Assembly (NCBI RefSeq): GCF_018320785.1
Contig: NC_054866.1
Coordinates: 28,249,000-28,312,999, forward strand
Reading direction: 5' to 3'
DNA: 64,000 nt
Source of the DNA: Cheilinus undulatus
Lineage: Eukaryota > Chordata > Actinopteri > Labriformes > Labridae
Positions 46,304 through 60,344 of the stretch are shown here, piece after piece (the stretch's first letter is position 1; each line of letters begins with the position of its first letter). The notes beneath the pieces are model-generated. The model was given only the letters and a program-made list of their open reading frames with translations, was not told the DNA's origin and searched no databases. The translations under genes and the position numbers were made by a program.

Positions 46304-49014
46304 TACTTCTACCAACCAGTTGTAAACCAGCATGATGGAGCAGTTTGACAGGATTTGGAACAAGAAAATAGACTTAACGTGTTATTTTGGTTGCGTTAAA
46401 TGGAATATAACTCCTCATCTGAAGCAATGTCTACCTAAACATCACAGTATGGCAATTCTAGCATGCTAAAGTTAGCTACATTTAGTGAACCAGTTTTACG
46501 TGGTTTACCCACAGATACTGTGATCCCTTGTTAAATAGCTCATGACTGTTTTCTGCGAGTGTCATTGCAGTGGTCAAGAGGCAGTCTGAATTTGTGTTTA
46601 ATCAACTGAAATGTAAAATTAGCCAACTTTGGACATCCCTTGTTTGTTTCCTTTTTGTCAAACAATATTGTTTATTGTCTAAAGTCTCTGTCCATTAGTG
46701 CTTATTTACTCAAAACACATAATAATTTCCATGTGCTTTTTATTTCCATAAACTACTGCAAAAGTTTCCTCTCTAAAACAAGCATACGGTGGAGCAGGAG
46801 GAGGTGAAACAGGAGTTTTGTTAATCCCTGTTGTAGCCATCCTAGAGGAATTATAAAGGCAAACATTCCATGGAAGTTTTTTTTTTCTTTCTTATTGACT
46901 GGAGTTGAGATTAGCAGCTTCTTATTTCTGTCTGAGAAACATGTGGACCCTGCCACAATCACTCACGCCTGATGAGATCCTGGCAGTCGTGACCCTGTGT
47001 TTCCTTTGGAGAAACAGGAAGTTTTGATAGTTCAGCCTGAAATGGGACGTCTGTTTCTGAGGAGGTTAAAAAAGTAACATGTAGCGCTTTTAAAATATCT
47101 TCAATGTGAGAAGTGTTGGAAAACAGAGCAGTGTTAATGAATTTAGTCGTTTTTTTCACTGTTAAAGAAATGTAATGCAAAACCAGGGTTGTGAAAAATC
47201 CTCTCTCGCATATTGAGTCCACTTCAGCCTTGTTCACCCATGACTCCTGGAAATAGTGAGCTTATGATTAAAAATATGGGCCACAGGAGAAAGATGCCAA
47301 GCACAGGCAGAAAGACGTGCTATTATTTTCCATGGAGAATAAGAGCTTGTGAAAAGCAGTATGTCCAATGTTCCGTTTGGAGATTTCTTTTTACTAATAA
47401 TGCCAAATGAATCCATTCCCTCTCTTTGTGAGCCCACATGGGTTGCAGACTTTCATGCATGTTTGCTGTTATCCTCCATAAATGTCTCTCATCCCCTTCT
47501 CATTAGGGTGAATTCAATTATGCTGATGAGAGAAGCAAGGGCTGACACTCCTGAAACAGATCAGGGCAGCGCAGGTTAATCAGCTGTTTAAAGAGACGTG
47601 CTGTTTCCAATCGCATCTGCTCTTCACTCTCTGCTTTCGATCCACACAGGCTCTGAAATGCTGTCTTTCAGGCATACATAGATCTTTGTTGTGTAACATC
47701 TCATTATTATTTACCACACTCTAACAGAGGTGTGTCCACGGGCTGCAAGAGATGTCCCCCACTTTGAGATCTGATTGGCCATATGTGATGCCTTCCAAAA
47801 TTTCCAAAGTATGACTACTTGTTTGTGCTGCATTACAACAGGCTGTTGTTTTTAATGCACTTTAACATAGGAACTTTGAGGATTTATTTTCTCACTAGCA
47901 GCACTCTTGACCTTAAAATAGAGAACTTCTCACTGGTGCTTAATAGAGATGTTCCAAAACCATTTTTCCATCCCAATACGGATTCTGTTACCAGACTGTT
48001 GGGTATTGGCCGATACCAATGTAAACCTTCTGGACCGACTGTGCTGTGGAAAACTGGCACATTATTTCAGCCTTACAGAGAACCCAGAACATGGCTCAAC
48101 AAATGGATAAATCAAAATAATGATACAGGGGGCCACATTACAGCCTCTCCATCTGCCTTTATAGCCATAATGCTCTATTCAGACTATCTCCATGATGATC
48201 TCCATGCTTAAACATGTGCAGTTTGACACAGCATGATGTGATGAAGGAACAGCCTGCCATTGGTTGACAGCTCCTTAGAAAGGGAAAGCCTTTTAGCATT
48301 CGAGCTAGCAGCAATACATGATCAAAAATGGATCTAAATAAGATAAAAATGTTGTTAAGTTAAAAAACAAAAAGAAAAATGAATCCTATAAACAGGAATA
48401 AAAAACATTTTAATTTTTGTGGTCACAGTACATGAGTGGAGACAGAGAGTGCAAAATGTGCAAAAACTTAGCCTCGATCAGGCTCTTTACAGAATATAAG
48501 GAAATGTGTCAGCCTTCAGCCACATTTACTCTTACACTGATAGTAAAGGTTTGACATGATTTGTTAACACCCTGTTGAAGCGACTTATTTCCCAACTAGC
48601 TTCTGGGAAAAAAAACTCAAACCATGTGATTTGTCACACACTACAAATCATGTATCCTATATCTCAGAGCAGTGGCTTTCAACTGGTGTTTCATAATGTG
48701 TGTCTGGCAGAAGTAAAGAAGTGTCCAAATGTCTATGCGGTGCCTTTTAATCATATCTGATTTGCTCTGTCTCTCTGTTATGCCACATGTCTTTCGATCC
48801 AAACTGCACTATTTGTCATTAAATTTATGTGATTAGTTAAGAAAATTTGGGTCAGTTTCCACTAAGGAGTTGATGGTTTCTAAAGTTTTTGACTCTGATT
48901 AATCTCAGCATATACAGGGTTCATGTGAATATTCCTTCTGTTTAAATTGTCCTCTTTTATTTTGTTGTCAGTAAGATCAAGTCACATAGCACATCATGCA
49001 GCTTCCCTTATCAT
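46304..49014. other. Presumed tlcd2 intron 3, unannotated
   Basis: No exon recognised. 47946-48020 contains GGTATTGGCCGATACCAATG, a fragment related to the CCGATA-type elements. 47210-47640 is non-repetitive with balanced composition and could be a conserved noncoding element. Confidence 0.35.
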
Positions 49015-49267
49015 TACCTCCGCCAAGGAGGTTGTGTGATCAGCAGGGTTTGTTTTTTAGTTTGTTTGTTAGCAACATAACTCAAAAAGTTATGGATGGA
49101 TTTTGATGATATTTTTAGGAAATGTCAGAAATGGCATAAGGAAGAACTGATTAGATTTTGGGAGTGATCCGGATCACCGTCTGGATCCAGGAATTTTTTA
49201 AAGTATTCTTTACTATTGGGAGATAGAGCTAATGGCGGAGGTGTGCGCTCTCCGAGTGCTTTTCTAA
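49015..49267. repeat. Dispersed repeat, CCACCAAGGAGG family, short form
   Basis: It begins TACCTCCGCCAAGGAGG and ends TCTCCGAGTGCTTTTCTAAT. It matches 13595-14304 (minus the internal ~340 bp) and 63312-63555 closely through its middle. Confidence 0.75.
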
Positions 49268-50071
49268 TTAATTATTGTGATAATGCTATGGGGTGTGCAC
49301 TGTGCAGTTCACAACTAAACATAGAATGAAGTTTAAGGAAAGATGTCCCACTTTTCCCTCCTTCAGCAGAGGAAGATAAACCCGTAAAGAGTTAAATATG
49401 TCTCCGTTTATCACTGAAAAAACAGCATGCGCTTTGTTTGTATTTCTCCTTACAACCTGTGAAATCCTCTTAGGTGCTCACGCTCAGATTTTCCATGTTT
49501 TTAAACTCAGCCTTGGTCATTTTTCCTCTCTGAGGTTAAGTGGGGAGGCCCATACCAACCTCAGATATGAATGGAACTTGCCTCTGTTTACCAGGCATGA
49601 AAATAGATATTTGTGGGTGGAGCATGGAGCGGCGTGACGTATCAGATGGAGAATGTCAGTTTTGGAGGCAGGATACTGTATCTGGTTGTTGGCCAAGTCA
49701 TGACACGCATCATTGGAATATTATGTCTTATGGATCTCTACAACTTTAACTCTGAAAAACCTGGTTATCTTGTACTGTATCCTGTTTTTCTTTGTTTCTT
49801 CATTCTGCTGGATGCTGTTTTTTAAGGACAACGACAGGTCCAGCAAATAAGATTTGTAATAATCTGTTATTTCTAATCCTAAAATCCACATAAAGTCTTC
49901 ACTGTTACACAAACAGCTTGTCTGTGTCCTAATTGTTCATATTTACAGTCCACATAAAATAGAGAATACAAAACCCAACATTTAATTCCAAACAATCAAA
50001 TCAAACAGATGAACAATTGTAGAATTTAAAACCTAAGACATAAACCTTACGTAATGGTCAAATGCAAATTT
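49268..50071. other. Presumed tlcd2 intron 3, no feature seen
   Basis: AT-rich unique sequence without a recognisable repeat or exon. Confidence 0.4.
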
Positions 50072-50980
50072 CAGTGCATTCAAAAAATATTCAGAGCCCT
50101 TCACTATTTAAATTTTGTAATATTGCAGCCTGATGCAACAGTCATTTAAATTTACTTTTGTTCTCGCTTATCTACGCTTAATCACATAAAGTGACAAAGT
50201 GAAAGCAGAAGTTTAGGAATTTTTGCTAATTAATTGAAAATTTTAAAAAAGACTGAAATATCACATTGACATCAGTATTCAGATCTTTTGCACAAAACAT
50301 CACATTTAGCTCAGTTGCCTCCCAATTCTCTTCATTAGCTGAGATGTTTTAACATCTTGAGTCCACCTGTTGTAGGAACTACCAGGAACTATCTACAGAG
50401 CTCAGAGACGGGATTGCTGCAAGGCACAGATCTGGAGAAGGCTACCAAAAAATACTGTGTTGCACTGAAGGCAAAAGTTACCCAGCCAAACTGAGCAATC
50501 GGGGGAGACAAGCCATAGTGGAGAGGTGACCAAGAACCTGATGGTCACTCTGACTGAGCTCCAGAGATCCTGTGTGGAGATGGGACAAAGTCATGGCAGA
50601 GAAGCCAGACAGAAGCCTCTATCCAGTGCAAAACACATGAAAGGCCACTTGGAGTTCGCAAAAAGCACCTGAAGGATTCTCAAACTGTGAGAAACAAGAT
50701 TTTCTGGTCTGATTAAACCAAGACCAAACTGCTGGTCCTAGTACTTAATGTCATGTCTGTTGGAAATCAGGCACCGCTCATCACTTGCCCAATACCATAC
50801 CAAGAGTAAAGCATGGGGGTTGAAGCATCATGTTGTGGGGGTGTTATTCAGCAGCAGGACTGGGAGACTGGCGAGGGTGGATGGCATCCAACCTGACTGA
50901 GTATGACAAGACTTGCAAGGAACAATGACATAAAATCTCCCAGTCCAGGTGTGCAAAGCTTGTTGCATTCACTGAGACAC
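50072..50980 (+). mobile_element. Degraded Tc1-like transposon
   Basis: The left end CAGTGCATTCAAAAAATATTCAGAGCCC is a Tc1-type terminus. Plus-strand fragments with stops match a Tc1 transposase, including LTELQRSCVEMGQSHG (about 50550-50600) and a segment with GCATGGGGGTTGAAGCATCATG (about 50811). The right inverted end was not found, so the copy is truncated near 50980. Confidence 0.7.
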
Positions 50981-53900
50981 TGCACACAATGACAGAGATT
51001 TTCAGGGCCAGCAGTTCCTGAAACCCTACGGCTGTAGACAGTTATAAGTCCACTGAAAACACTTAGTCCAACTTTTGCTTTCCTCTCTCTCTGCCTCAGT
51101 GACAGGTTTTGTGGTAGCTGTTGTTATTTATTTATTTATTTATTTAAATGTTACTACAGTTTCCTATTACTTGAGTGCTCCCACATCCTGACACTGACAC
51201 TCTGAGGGGTGGGATGGACAGGCATCTATCTCATGAACATAATGATTTAATCCAAGGTGGGTACTTCTAAAAGAACAGATGAAGTAGATTTCAAGTTGTT
51301 GGTCAAACTATTTATTGAGTCAAAAATATGAAAAAGAAACTGTCTGTAATTAAGTGACTTGCTGGCTGTTCTGCTGCCAGCTTGTGCTTGTGGAAATCCC
51401 TGCCATGGATTCATTTCCAACCACCCAAAAGTTGGAAACCTGCATCTATAGGTTGTGCCACTTCTCTTTTTCAACATGCACCTTGGAGTGGCAAACCAAA
51501 TAGAATAGGTTTTTAAAAAGCTCTAGTGTCAACATTTTGTTGGCTGAACTGTGAGCTGCTGGAGCCTCTGTTGTTTTTGTGGAGGTTTAAGAAAAACATA
51601 TGGTGCAGAAGGATACAAAAAAATACTTTCTCTCACTCTTAGAATCAAAATAAGGACATACTGTTACATGAAAAAAAGAAGAATGTGGGCTTCAATTTTT
51701 TTGGCGGGAAAAGATGAAGATGCAGGTGTGTGTGTGTGTGTGTCTCAGCAGTGTAATTTTTTTAGGCAGGGAACCCCTGGAGCATCCCCCTACTCTGTGT
51801 TTATTCAGACATGAAGACACACATCTGGTCTCCACATGAACCTCAGATTCTCCCGAGAGAAAGAGAGAGAGAGGGAGAGAGAGACATTCTTGGGCCTCCA
51901 GCTTCCTGAGAGGCTTTCTGGCAATGCATGCACCCCCTCAAAACATCTCTTTGCTGCAGCTCCACTTCATATATCACACATGCTGCCTTGTTCTCAACCC
52001 CCCTTTTCCCTGTATGGCGCCAATCCCCCCCCCCCCATCCGCCCACTCTTTGCAGCTTGCACCACCCCCTCACATGGCTACAAACCAATGAGAGCCCACC
52101 AGATCCTGTAGTATTGTATCTTGTTTCTGTGATATCTTTCCTGGGGCATGACTATTTGACATGGAGGAATTTTCTTTGCAATATATTTTTTTATAGTGAG
52201 AAACAGCGGAGAGAATGTAGAGGCAAGAAACGGCAAACTCCACAGACTGCAGGATTCAGTTGCTGATATGAGATATATAATATAATATTACTGATATAGA
52301 CCAATATTAGACATCTGAAGATGACTATGGATGTTCAGAATGTGCTTTTAAGGTTTCTCAAAAACCCTTATAGTCAGGCATCATATATATGTATGCAGTC
52401 AAAATGTTGGGTTGTTAGATACTTTTTAATACCAATTTTTAAACAATGCAATCCACTTTAATGAGCAATAAAATCATTAAGTGCCAAGGCTTTTAAAAGA
52501 ACGATAGGATAAGATAGTCAAATAAATGAGGAATTAATGCATTAAACAATGCATGGAGCCCATGGCATACTGTCTGAATTGCACAGGGGTTAGGGTTAAA
52601 TCAGCAACACAGTTTTGTGAGTTTACTTGCAATGCTCAAAGATTTAAGACTAATAAAGTTTCCAGTATTTGTAGGTTTGGACTTTCTTCTTTAATCACAG
52701 TGACAAAGAAATCAGTATCAGTATCTTTCCATCTTACAGGTATCATATTACCTCTGGGGATCAATAAATTGTTATCTTATCATATAAAAGCTTAAAATTC
52801 TGGTATTTTGACAACTCATATAGGCCACTCTTCATGAAGTATAATATTTTATTATCAACTGTCATTACACTTGGGTTACATTTTAATTTTGGTCATTATC
52901 ATGTAATGAAAAAAAGCAGGCCTGAATCCAAACAGGGAGTTTGTTAACACTGTACAAAAATCCACACTAACACAAAAACTGTTTTAAATTCATAATGGAA
53001 TATTCATAATGCAACAAATTGCCTATTAGATCGATTTATAACATGATATTGAAAAAATGGACCACTTTAGGTGCCATCCATTCTCACCAGTATAGGCGAG
53101 TGTAGTGAGCCTTTTTTAAACTTTTTTTCCAGCCTGCAGGTAGAAAGCAGAAAGAGCTGTTGTGTTACACACTCTCACTCACTTGGCACAGTTTCAAAAG
53201 AAGCTGTAGTGTTTGAAAAGCAGAGCACCCTAAAGGAAGATGTGAACTTTGTTTACAATTGGCATAATGAGTGATGTAATGCTGAGAGTAACACACTTTG
53301 TTCAGAAATAGGAAGGAGTCGACACAGTATAAACCATTTGTCATAGCCGAAAGGAGCAGGGTGGGGCAGAGAGGGAACCGTGCGTTTGTTCTCCCTGAGT
53401 GCCACGCCTAATAACCGAGGAGAGGAGCGTTAAACAGATAGAGAAACTTGGCTGAGGTCCAGCCTCTGTGGGAATACCAGAGTACTTGCGTATGATTCCT
53501 GAAACAATGTGGGTGGGTGTGTGAGCATGAGAGTGGACAGCGTAGGAACAACCTCACACTGAACATTTGTTGTAAGGGGTTAACCATTTCAGTGTTTTCC
53601 GTGGTAATATGTGTCACAGAAAAGCTGTAGTATCTCCATCAGACTCACTGGCCACGATAGGACTAAAGCATTCAGTACCCATATTTTACATTTTTAATTC
53701 TATCATATTCTAGTATTACTGGGGGAGAAAGGCTTGCTAATTTGATGTCTGTAAAACACCATTTTCAAAGAAACAAAAACATGTCTTTCTTTTTTTTCAA
53801 ACAGAGGCTCTCAGTGGTTTACTGATCATCACATCTCATATTTATTTACAGCTCACACAACTACAAACACTTTAAAAATCAAATATACATGTCCAGCTCC

Positions 53901-54549
53901 TGGTTAGCTAGGAAAAATTGGGGTTAACAAAGCCGTTTTAATGTTATTAAACATGCTTTAGTATATCATGTTAATTTAATCTTAATAAAACTGAATTGTA
54001 CATGAAATTGTTGAGCACAGTGACAATCAGAGAAAGGTAAACAAACAAAGCCATTATGCAGAGTGTGTTAAATCTGATTGTTTTACAGCTGTTGTGCTCT
54101 AAAGATCATTGAATCAACACAATGAACAGAGGAGAGAGACAGAGGAGACTCCTTGCATCTAAAGGTTTCCTTAACATTCTGACCGATGGATTTATTTACA
54201 GTTCACCCTAATTACAGTAATATTCTTGCATACTGTCTGGAAAGTCTTTATGCTTGGAAGTCACATCACTAAGCTTGAACAAGTAGACACGCGTGAATAT
54301 TAAATAACATAAACCCTAGAGGTCTAGAAAAGCACCACAGAAACTCAAGCTCATAACAAACAAAAAAAAACCCGAATATCTTTAGATTTTTTTGTATATA
54401 ACTCTAAATAGTTTTTGTGCAGTGATGATGAAACCATATGAATCAGGTACACACTGGTCGAGAGAGGTCTGGCTGCACACCTAATATTTCTGACGACCAC
54501 GCTTATCACGTTCATCTGAGTGCCGGTACAACATTTTCAGTTTTCGTTA
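50981..54549. other. Presumed tlcd2 intron 3, simple repeats only
   Basis: Short simple repeats are present: (TTTA)n at 51127-51146, (GT)n at 51727-51743, (GA)n at about 51857-51882 and a poly-C run near 52026-52037. No coding exon or mobile element was recognised. Confidence 0.4.
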
Positions 54550-54960
54550 TTTGTTATAATTCAACTTTATTCATAATCAAAGTCTGGCAGTTACATTAAT
54601 TAAATAATAGCATTGCCAACATTACAGACTAAGAAACACTTTTAAAATATAACAGAAAAAGGCAAGAGGTCTAATCAAGGATTAAATTATGTGTAGACAC
54701 GTTTTAGAAGTAGTTACACTAACAGTGGCTCACTTTAGCTCATCTAACTTACATAATTAACGTTACTATATATGAAAATGTAGCTAAGTTAGCTTAAGCA
54801 ATGTGAGCTTTAGCAACCTTGAGCTTAAGCAAGTGTAACTACAGCTGACTTAGCTACGTAGGTAATGTATCTTACATACCTATGTATGGTACATTGGCTT
54901 TGTGAGCTTAGCTGTACCTATGTAAGCTAAGCTATGTTAGCCACAGTCAGACTGGCTTGC
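54550..54960. repeat. Dispersed repeat with AGCTTA/TTAGC-rich right half, copy 1
   Basis: It matches 60345-60850 in the same orientation: CAAAGTCTGGCAGTT, ACATTRCAGACTAAGAAACA, GAACAGTGGCTCACTTTAGCT-like sequence and TAAGTTAGCTTAAGCAATGTG are shared. The right half is a run of imperfect GTAGCTAA / TTAGCTTAAGC units. Class unknown. Confidence 0.65.
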
Positions 54961-55396
54961 ACTGTTTGGCTCTGAGTCAGTTGCCATTTCGGTACAGTGT
55001 AATGAGGTTAAAATAATTTATTAAGCTGCAAAAGGCTTGTTTTGTACATTTTTATTTCATTTAGACAACTATGTGGGTGCACTGTGGACACTGTTACTGA
55101 TTGGGTTGATCAAGGGATAACTTGTATGGTTTTTGCTAACCTAAGACTGATTAATCTGTCGTTGCATGGGTGTTATTTCTGCCAAACAAGTTTTTTTTTT
55201 CTTTCAGCCCTAGTTTAAACCGTTTAAGCTTTAAGTGAAGCTGCTAGACTGTAGCTTTATTTTACCCTCCAAACATAAGAATGGCATAAACTTTACATCC
55301 ATTTTTCAGTAAACAAAGCAAATAAGCTGTTTTCTACAAATTTTTAGAAGTTTTGGTTTGTGTCGACTGGGGTGCATTTACAGTAAGTAATTAATT
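54961..55396. other. Presumed tlcd2 intron 3, no feature seen
   Basis: AT-rich sequence with no recognised repeat or exon. Confidence 0.4.
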
Positions 55397-55635
55397 GTGT
55401 TTCCACTGTCAAAAGGTACCAAAACAACTGAATTGTACCATACTACCTCCGGCACCCTTGTGTTGGGTAAAAAGCTTACCGATCCAACCCAAAAGGCTAG
55501 AGGTATGCTCAGTGCTGGCCTACACTGCTGCCTACCAAGTAGGGGTACAGCTAGCCATGGAAACACGAGCCAGATCAGGTTTACAGTGCCAAACTGTACT
55601 GAACCAAACCATACTGACTGGTGGAAATGCACAAG
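55397..55635. mobile_element. Short MITE-like element with GTGTTTCCAC ends
   Basis: The left end GTGTTTCCACTGTC and right end GACTGGTGGAAATGCAC are imperfect inverted repeats. GGTACCAAAAC and GAACCAAACC motifs follow inward on either side. About 240 bp, no coding capacity. Resembles short fish MITEs of this type. Confidence 0.5.
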
Positions 55636-57129
55636 TGTTACCGTTTAATTCTTGCCTGTTGTTTGAGTTTAATGATAAAAAATCTCAACCAGCTTTATTT
55701 TTATAACAGTCAGATCCCTAACTGTGAATGTTGGTTGTGGAAGATGTCAGAAATGGCTTTTTCAACAGCATGGAGTTCCTGTTCCTTTTGAGCATCAAGC
55801 TGAAATGGAGCAGCTTTTGCTGACTTCATCATGATTTCTTGGTCTCTCAAGGATGAGGCAGAGGCTGAGACATATATTACACATGAGGTGATGTAAACCT
55901 CCACTCCTCCTTTCACACCTGGTATATGATTACCTCGAGTGACCACAGTTGACCCAAACTCACCTTTTACCAGTCATGGACCTCCCTGATGTGTCATGGG
56001 AGAGTGGAGAAAAGGCTCATTCCCAGAGCCTGCCATTGAAATAACAGGCATACCTTTAAAAATGAATTCCCGCACAGTAATAATTGATCATATTTGGTTT
56101 AAATTATTGTGTCTGGCACATCCAGTGGCAATCTGAACGGATGTTTGTGACAGTGAGGCTGTTGTCAGCTGATGAGGCTTAACGCAGGTCGCATGATAGT
56201 AGTTAGAACCACCGCCCCTCTGTCCTACAGATTATTGTGTGTGTGCTACCAAACTTTGTGCTTTCTCTGTGTTACTAATCTTTACTGTCTCATGTTTCCA
56301 AGCTCCCCATCCTTCCCTCCTTTTCTACTAGTGATGAAGGCCCTCCTACCTCATCATCACACCACTCTGCTCTGCCTATGACCAGATGGCTCCAGCACGT
56401 CTTTGCAGAGCTTCCTATTAGTCTCCATATACTTCACTCAGCTGTTTTAAATCCCTGTAGAAGCATCACTCAGGAAGCACTGCCTGTCCAACAATGTTTT
56501 CTCAGGACACAAATCAGTTATGTGTGGGAGAAACTTTTGCATCTGTACAGAGATTTGGAGTGGTAATTCATTATCCAAATGCATTTCAAGCCTTTTGCAT
56601 TTTATTTATGGCAACAATGCTTTACATAAGGCGTGGGAGCTGGTGTGTTTACAAAACCCCATGTGTTTACCTTGTTATAAAGGAGTAATGATAGCTGTAG
56701 TTATATTTGGCGAGATTACTCCTTATCCTGTTCAAAAAAGTTTGCATGTGTTTGGTTAACACTGGTAGTCTGCCATCATGTGACGGTACTGATGTGCGGA
56801 CATGTTCAAAGACTGATTTCATTCAGGGAGATATTTATGAATTACTGGGGGGATAAACTCACCTTTTAATCTAAGTAATCTTTGATGTATGGGTTAAAGG
56901 TGTGTTTTTTCTTGATTAATTTGTGTTTGAATGCTATATTTGAAGGCAAAATATGTAGAATTTTCAGACTCAAATGACTACATTAAATTACTAGTAGTTT
57001 CGATATACACTTTTTAGCTTATTACTTTAATTACTTTATTTATTTCCAACAGTTTTCAAAGCATGGGAAAATATTGAATTTTATAGTTGTGACAATCAGG
57101 CTGTCAGTCAGTAACATGCAGAAAATCAT
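55636..57129. other. Presumed tlcd2 intron 3, no firm feature
   Basis: A minus-strand 78-codon frame at 55710-55946 has protein-like composition (ending KAISDIFHNQHSQLGI) but no recognised family, partner exon or conservation evidence. The rest is unclassified. Confidence 0.35.
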
Positions 57130-57868
57130 CCTGGAAACACGGATGTTCCATGACCTTGCAAAGCAGATGGATTGGCCAGATTGCATGTCTGTCATCAGGC
57201 AGATCCATCAATGTTTTGTATTAGGTCTGACCAATCAGGGCGGCACTAAAAGCAGGGTTTAGTTGTACTGGGAGCCAGTAGGAATGCCTGCTACCAGAGT
57301 AGTGTTTAGCTTAGATGTAGCTATAGTATGGCAGCAGTTTTATCAGAACTGGACCACATGTCTGTATTGGAACAAGATTACAGACCCACACTAAAAGCTA
57401 TTCATAATGGAAATGGTGTTTTCACTCTTAGGCCAACCTGCTTCGGCATGGATTAGTGATCAGTAAGGGCAGGGTTTAGTTGTACTGTGAGCGAGTATGG
57501 CTTCCGCTGGTATAGCGATAAGCTTGGATATAGCTATAATATAGGGCGGTTTTGATAGTACAGAGACACGTGTCTATTAAAACAAGAGCAAAGACCAACA
57601 CTGAAAACTTTTTTTGATGAAGATTTTTTGCACTTCTACTGACCAGCCTCGGCATAAGTTTTACCTAACAACAAACTCCACCTTTTGTAACCTGTGACAG
57701 CAACTGTCTGCTAAGCTCAGAGCTGTCTACCGCCTCATTTTTTCTTGCCACCCTGACTGGCCCATAATGAATGTGACAGAACATTTGTCCAATCACCCTG
57801 CGATAATTTTTTGTAAAGTCCTGCCCTTCCCAGATAAATGTGAATGAAATGCATAAATGAAAGTCTAT
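57130..57868 (-). repeat. Dispersed ~740-bp repeat, copy 2
   Basis: Inverted relative to 21110-21850. It has the same landmarks in reverse complement (GCAGTTTTATCAGAACTG at about 57331, CCTGCCCTTCCC at about 57820) and the same internal duplication with a period near 213 bp. Confidence 0.6.
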
Positions 57869-59616
57869 TTGGTTAAATGTCGGATGAATGACTGCTTGAT
57901 TCAACAGTGTGAACTGCTAATGCAACCTGCTGTTCTTCTGCTGTATCTTATTCATGTTTTGTTTGCACATTCTATTGCACAAGTGCACTCTGGACCACGG
58001 TGGACCATGTACAAGGCCAGATTCAGGTTCCCTGACTTTTACATGTGCCTGGATTCAAAGCACTTGAGTCAAAGCCTGAAGGTACACAGCCCAATTAAAT
58101 AAGTAATAGATGCAAACCTAAACCTTTGTAGTGAGGGTGTAGGGATCCAGATGTTCCGCCATATTTCAGTGATGTATTTGCTTGTTTATACTTCAGCTTC
58201 TGGTAGCCTGTGAAAAGACCACTCACCATGTTTTTCTTTACACAACCTCTGACATGAAAACACTCCTGCAATAACAAGGTAAATAGGTCACATGTTTGAA
58301 ATATACCTAATAATCTCAAAACAAATATGGGTGTGGACGTGCTAGCATAGGTATCTACTGTATGTCTTTCTTCTGTGATCTAAGTGAAAATACTACTTTG
58401 TCACACAGGTGTGCAGGTATTTGTATGTGTGTGTTTGTTTTGGTGAAACTCCTTAGATTCTGGGTGTTGTTCAGAAACACTGTGACCACTAAAGCATGCT
58501 GAGACTCTGGAGAGGAAGTCCATTTTATTACTCGAGGTTGTGTGTTTGTTTGAGAACATGCTACCTTCACAGACACACAAACTGGTGTGTCAAGACTCCT
58601 GAAGCTTCCTGGGTTAATGAACTCTGTTGCCTTCCTCCCAGCCCTTTTCTTCCTCACATGGTGCTATTATCATTCAGCACTCACTTTGTCCATTGTTATA
58701 GACAGGCTGTGTTGGTACTGAACTTGAAATTCTTCTCTGACTCAGAGCAAGTTATCAGCTGAAGGCAGGGAAACTGGTTTGACATGGAAATCCTTAATTA
58801 CCCTTGTGCTTGTTCTGACTATTGTCAAGGAGTGAAAATGAGATATGATTTATTCAATTCATTTAAAATGAGCTGGCCTTTTCCTCTGCATCTGAGGTGT
58901 AAAAGCAGAATCAGACCTCATTATTTTAGCCAGGTTTTGACCTGATTGTGTTGTCACTGCCCATCGTCAAACATTGGACCTTAACATGAATACTGTGAGT
59001 GACTAACACCCTCCAACCAAGACACCTCATGGCCCCAATTTGACAAGACTGCCATGTCAGAGTTTCTCTTGTATCTTCAGTCTAGTTTTACATCCTGAAC
59101 ATCCATGACCTGGATCCTGAATGCTTACCAACAGGATTGTATTTACTCCCTGGCACTCACAGGCAAAAAAAAAGATGGTGAAGAGAAAGAGAACTCTTAC
59201 CTTAAGTTCTGTTTGAAAGATAGCGAGTCCATAATGCCCTCTTCTTTATACACAAGGATGAATCCACAATAGTTTCTTCATTGTTGTTTTCTTCTTTTCA
59301 GAACACGACTGCTAGCATCGTACACAGCACTTCTGTTGTAGCCATGACTGAAGACCTTTGAACTGCCTCCATAACAGCTTATAAATGTGTGTACAATCAC
59401 AAGATCAGCATTTGACACCTTGATGATAGCCAGCAATGATTGGTCAGGATTAGATACTTTACTCGGCAAATAATTCCAAATCCAGTTAAATGCAAACTTG
59501 GTATGTGTTTATTTAACTAGAGGCATCCCTGCAGGTTAGCATCCACATTCCTGCTCTGAATGTCTACACTTGCTTTGGGTATATGCAGGTATAACTTGGA
59601 CACAGCCAACAAACAA
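57869..59616. other. Presumed tlcd2 intron 3, no feature seen
   Basis: No exon, RNA gene or classified repeat was recognised. Confidence 0.4.
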
Positions 59617-59740
59617 TTAAAGGGGACATATTATGCAAAAATCACTTTTTTAGGTTTGTCTAACAAAAATATGTGCCCCTGGCCTGTACACAATCCCCCT
59701 CAAATACCATTTGTGGGTGGTTTGTCTCAACAAAATCGCA
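59617..59740. mobile_element. End fragment of the TTAA-type MITE
   Basis: TTAAAGGGGACATATTATGC and the next ~80 bases closely match the right end (reverse complement) of the element at 38519-39032. No second end follows; a poly-A run (59741-59752) marks the break. Confidence 0.7.
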
Positions 59741-60344
59741 AAAAAAAAAAAAATCAATAATTGCTTGTTGAATCTCACGATGAAACAGGCAGGCTTTGAA
59801 CAGGAATAGATGAATGGTTAAACTGTTAACAGGTAACGCTACATCCTGATACTGTAGGGTGTCTGAAAACCTGCATGCAGAGTTGAGAGGATGCAAGACT
59901 TGCAGATTTAAGCTTCATCCACCTCTATATTAAAGCTACACTTCCACCAAACACTTCAGGTCTAGTGCCCTTGATATTACCCACATTTATGCATTTGAGT
60001 ATGGTTGCTTTTACAAGCCCTAATGGTTATTTTATCCCACTTATGCATGTCATGTAGATATCTAATCTCTTCATGACAGATAAAAGAAGTAAAAAATAGC
60101 AAAACATCTCAGCTGTCTGCAGTTTTAAAGGTCCATCCTGATGTCACAATGGGAAAGCTAAGCTTGATTGGTTCCGTGCACAACACTGTACCACTTTAAG
60201 TGAAAATAAACAGCAAAACAAAAATTGGAAAGACATTCTTGCTGCAGACCATAACGTAAATCTCTGTTGGGCCTTCTCACAGACGGTTCATATCTTATGC
60301 CATCTCTGTTAGAACGGCTATGTGGTAATTTAATGGTACAAAAT

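Noticed and set aside
45912..46348. Long Tyr-Ile-repeat open frames on both strands
   Set aside because: They come entirely from the TA/TATG microsatellite.
46959..47237. 92-codon minus-strand open frame
   Set aside because: No recognised domain, no supporting splice sites, and composition near that expected by chance.
55710..55946. 78-codon minus-strand frame with protein-like composition
   Set aside because: No family recognised and no clear partner exon or start context; a protein search would be needed before calling a gene.
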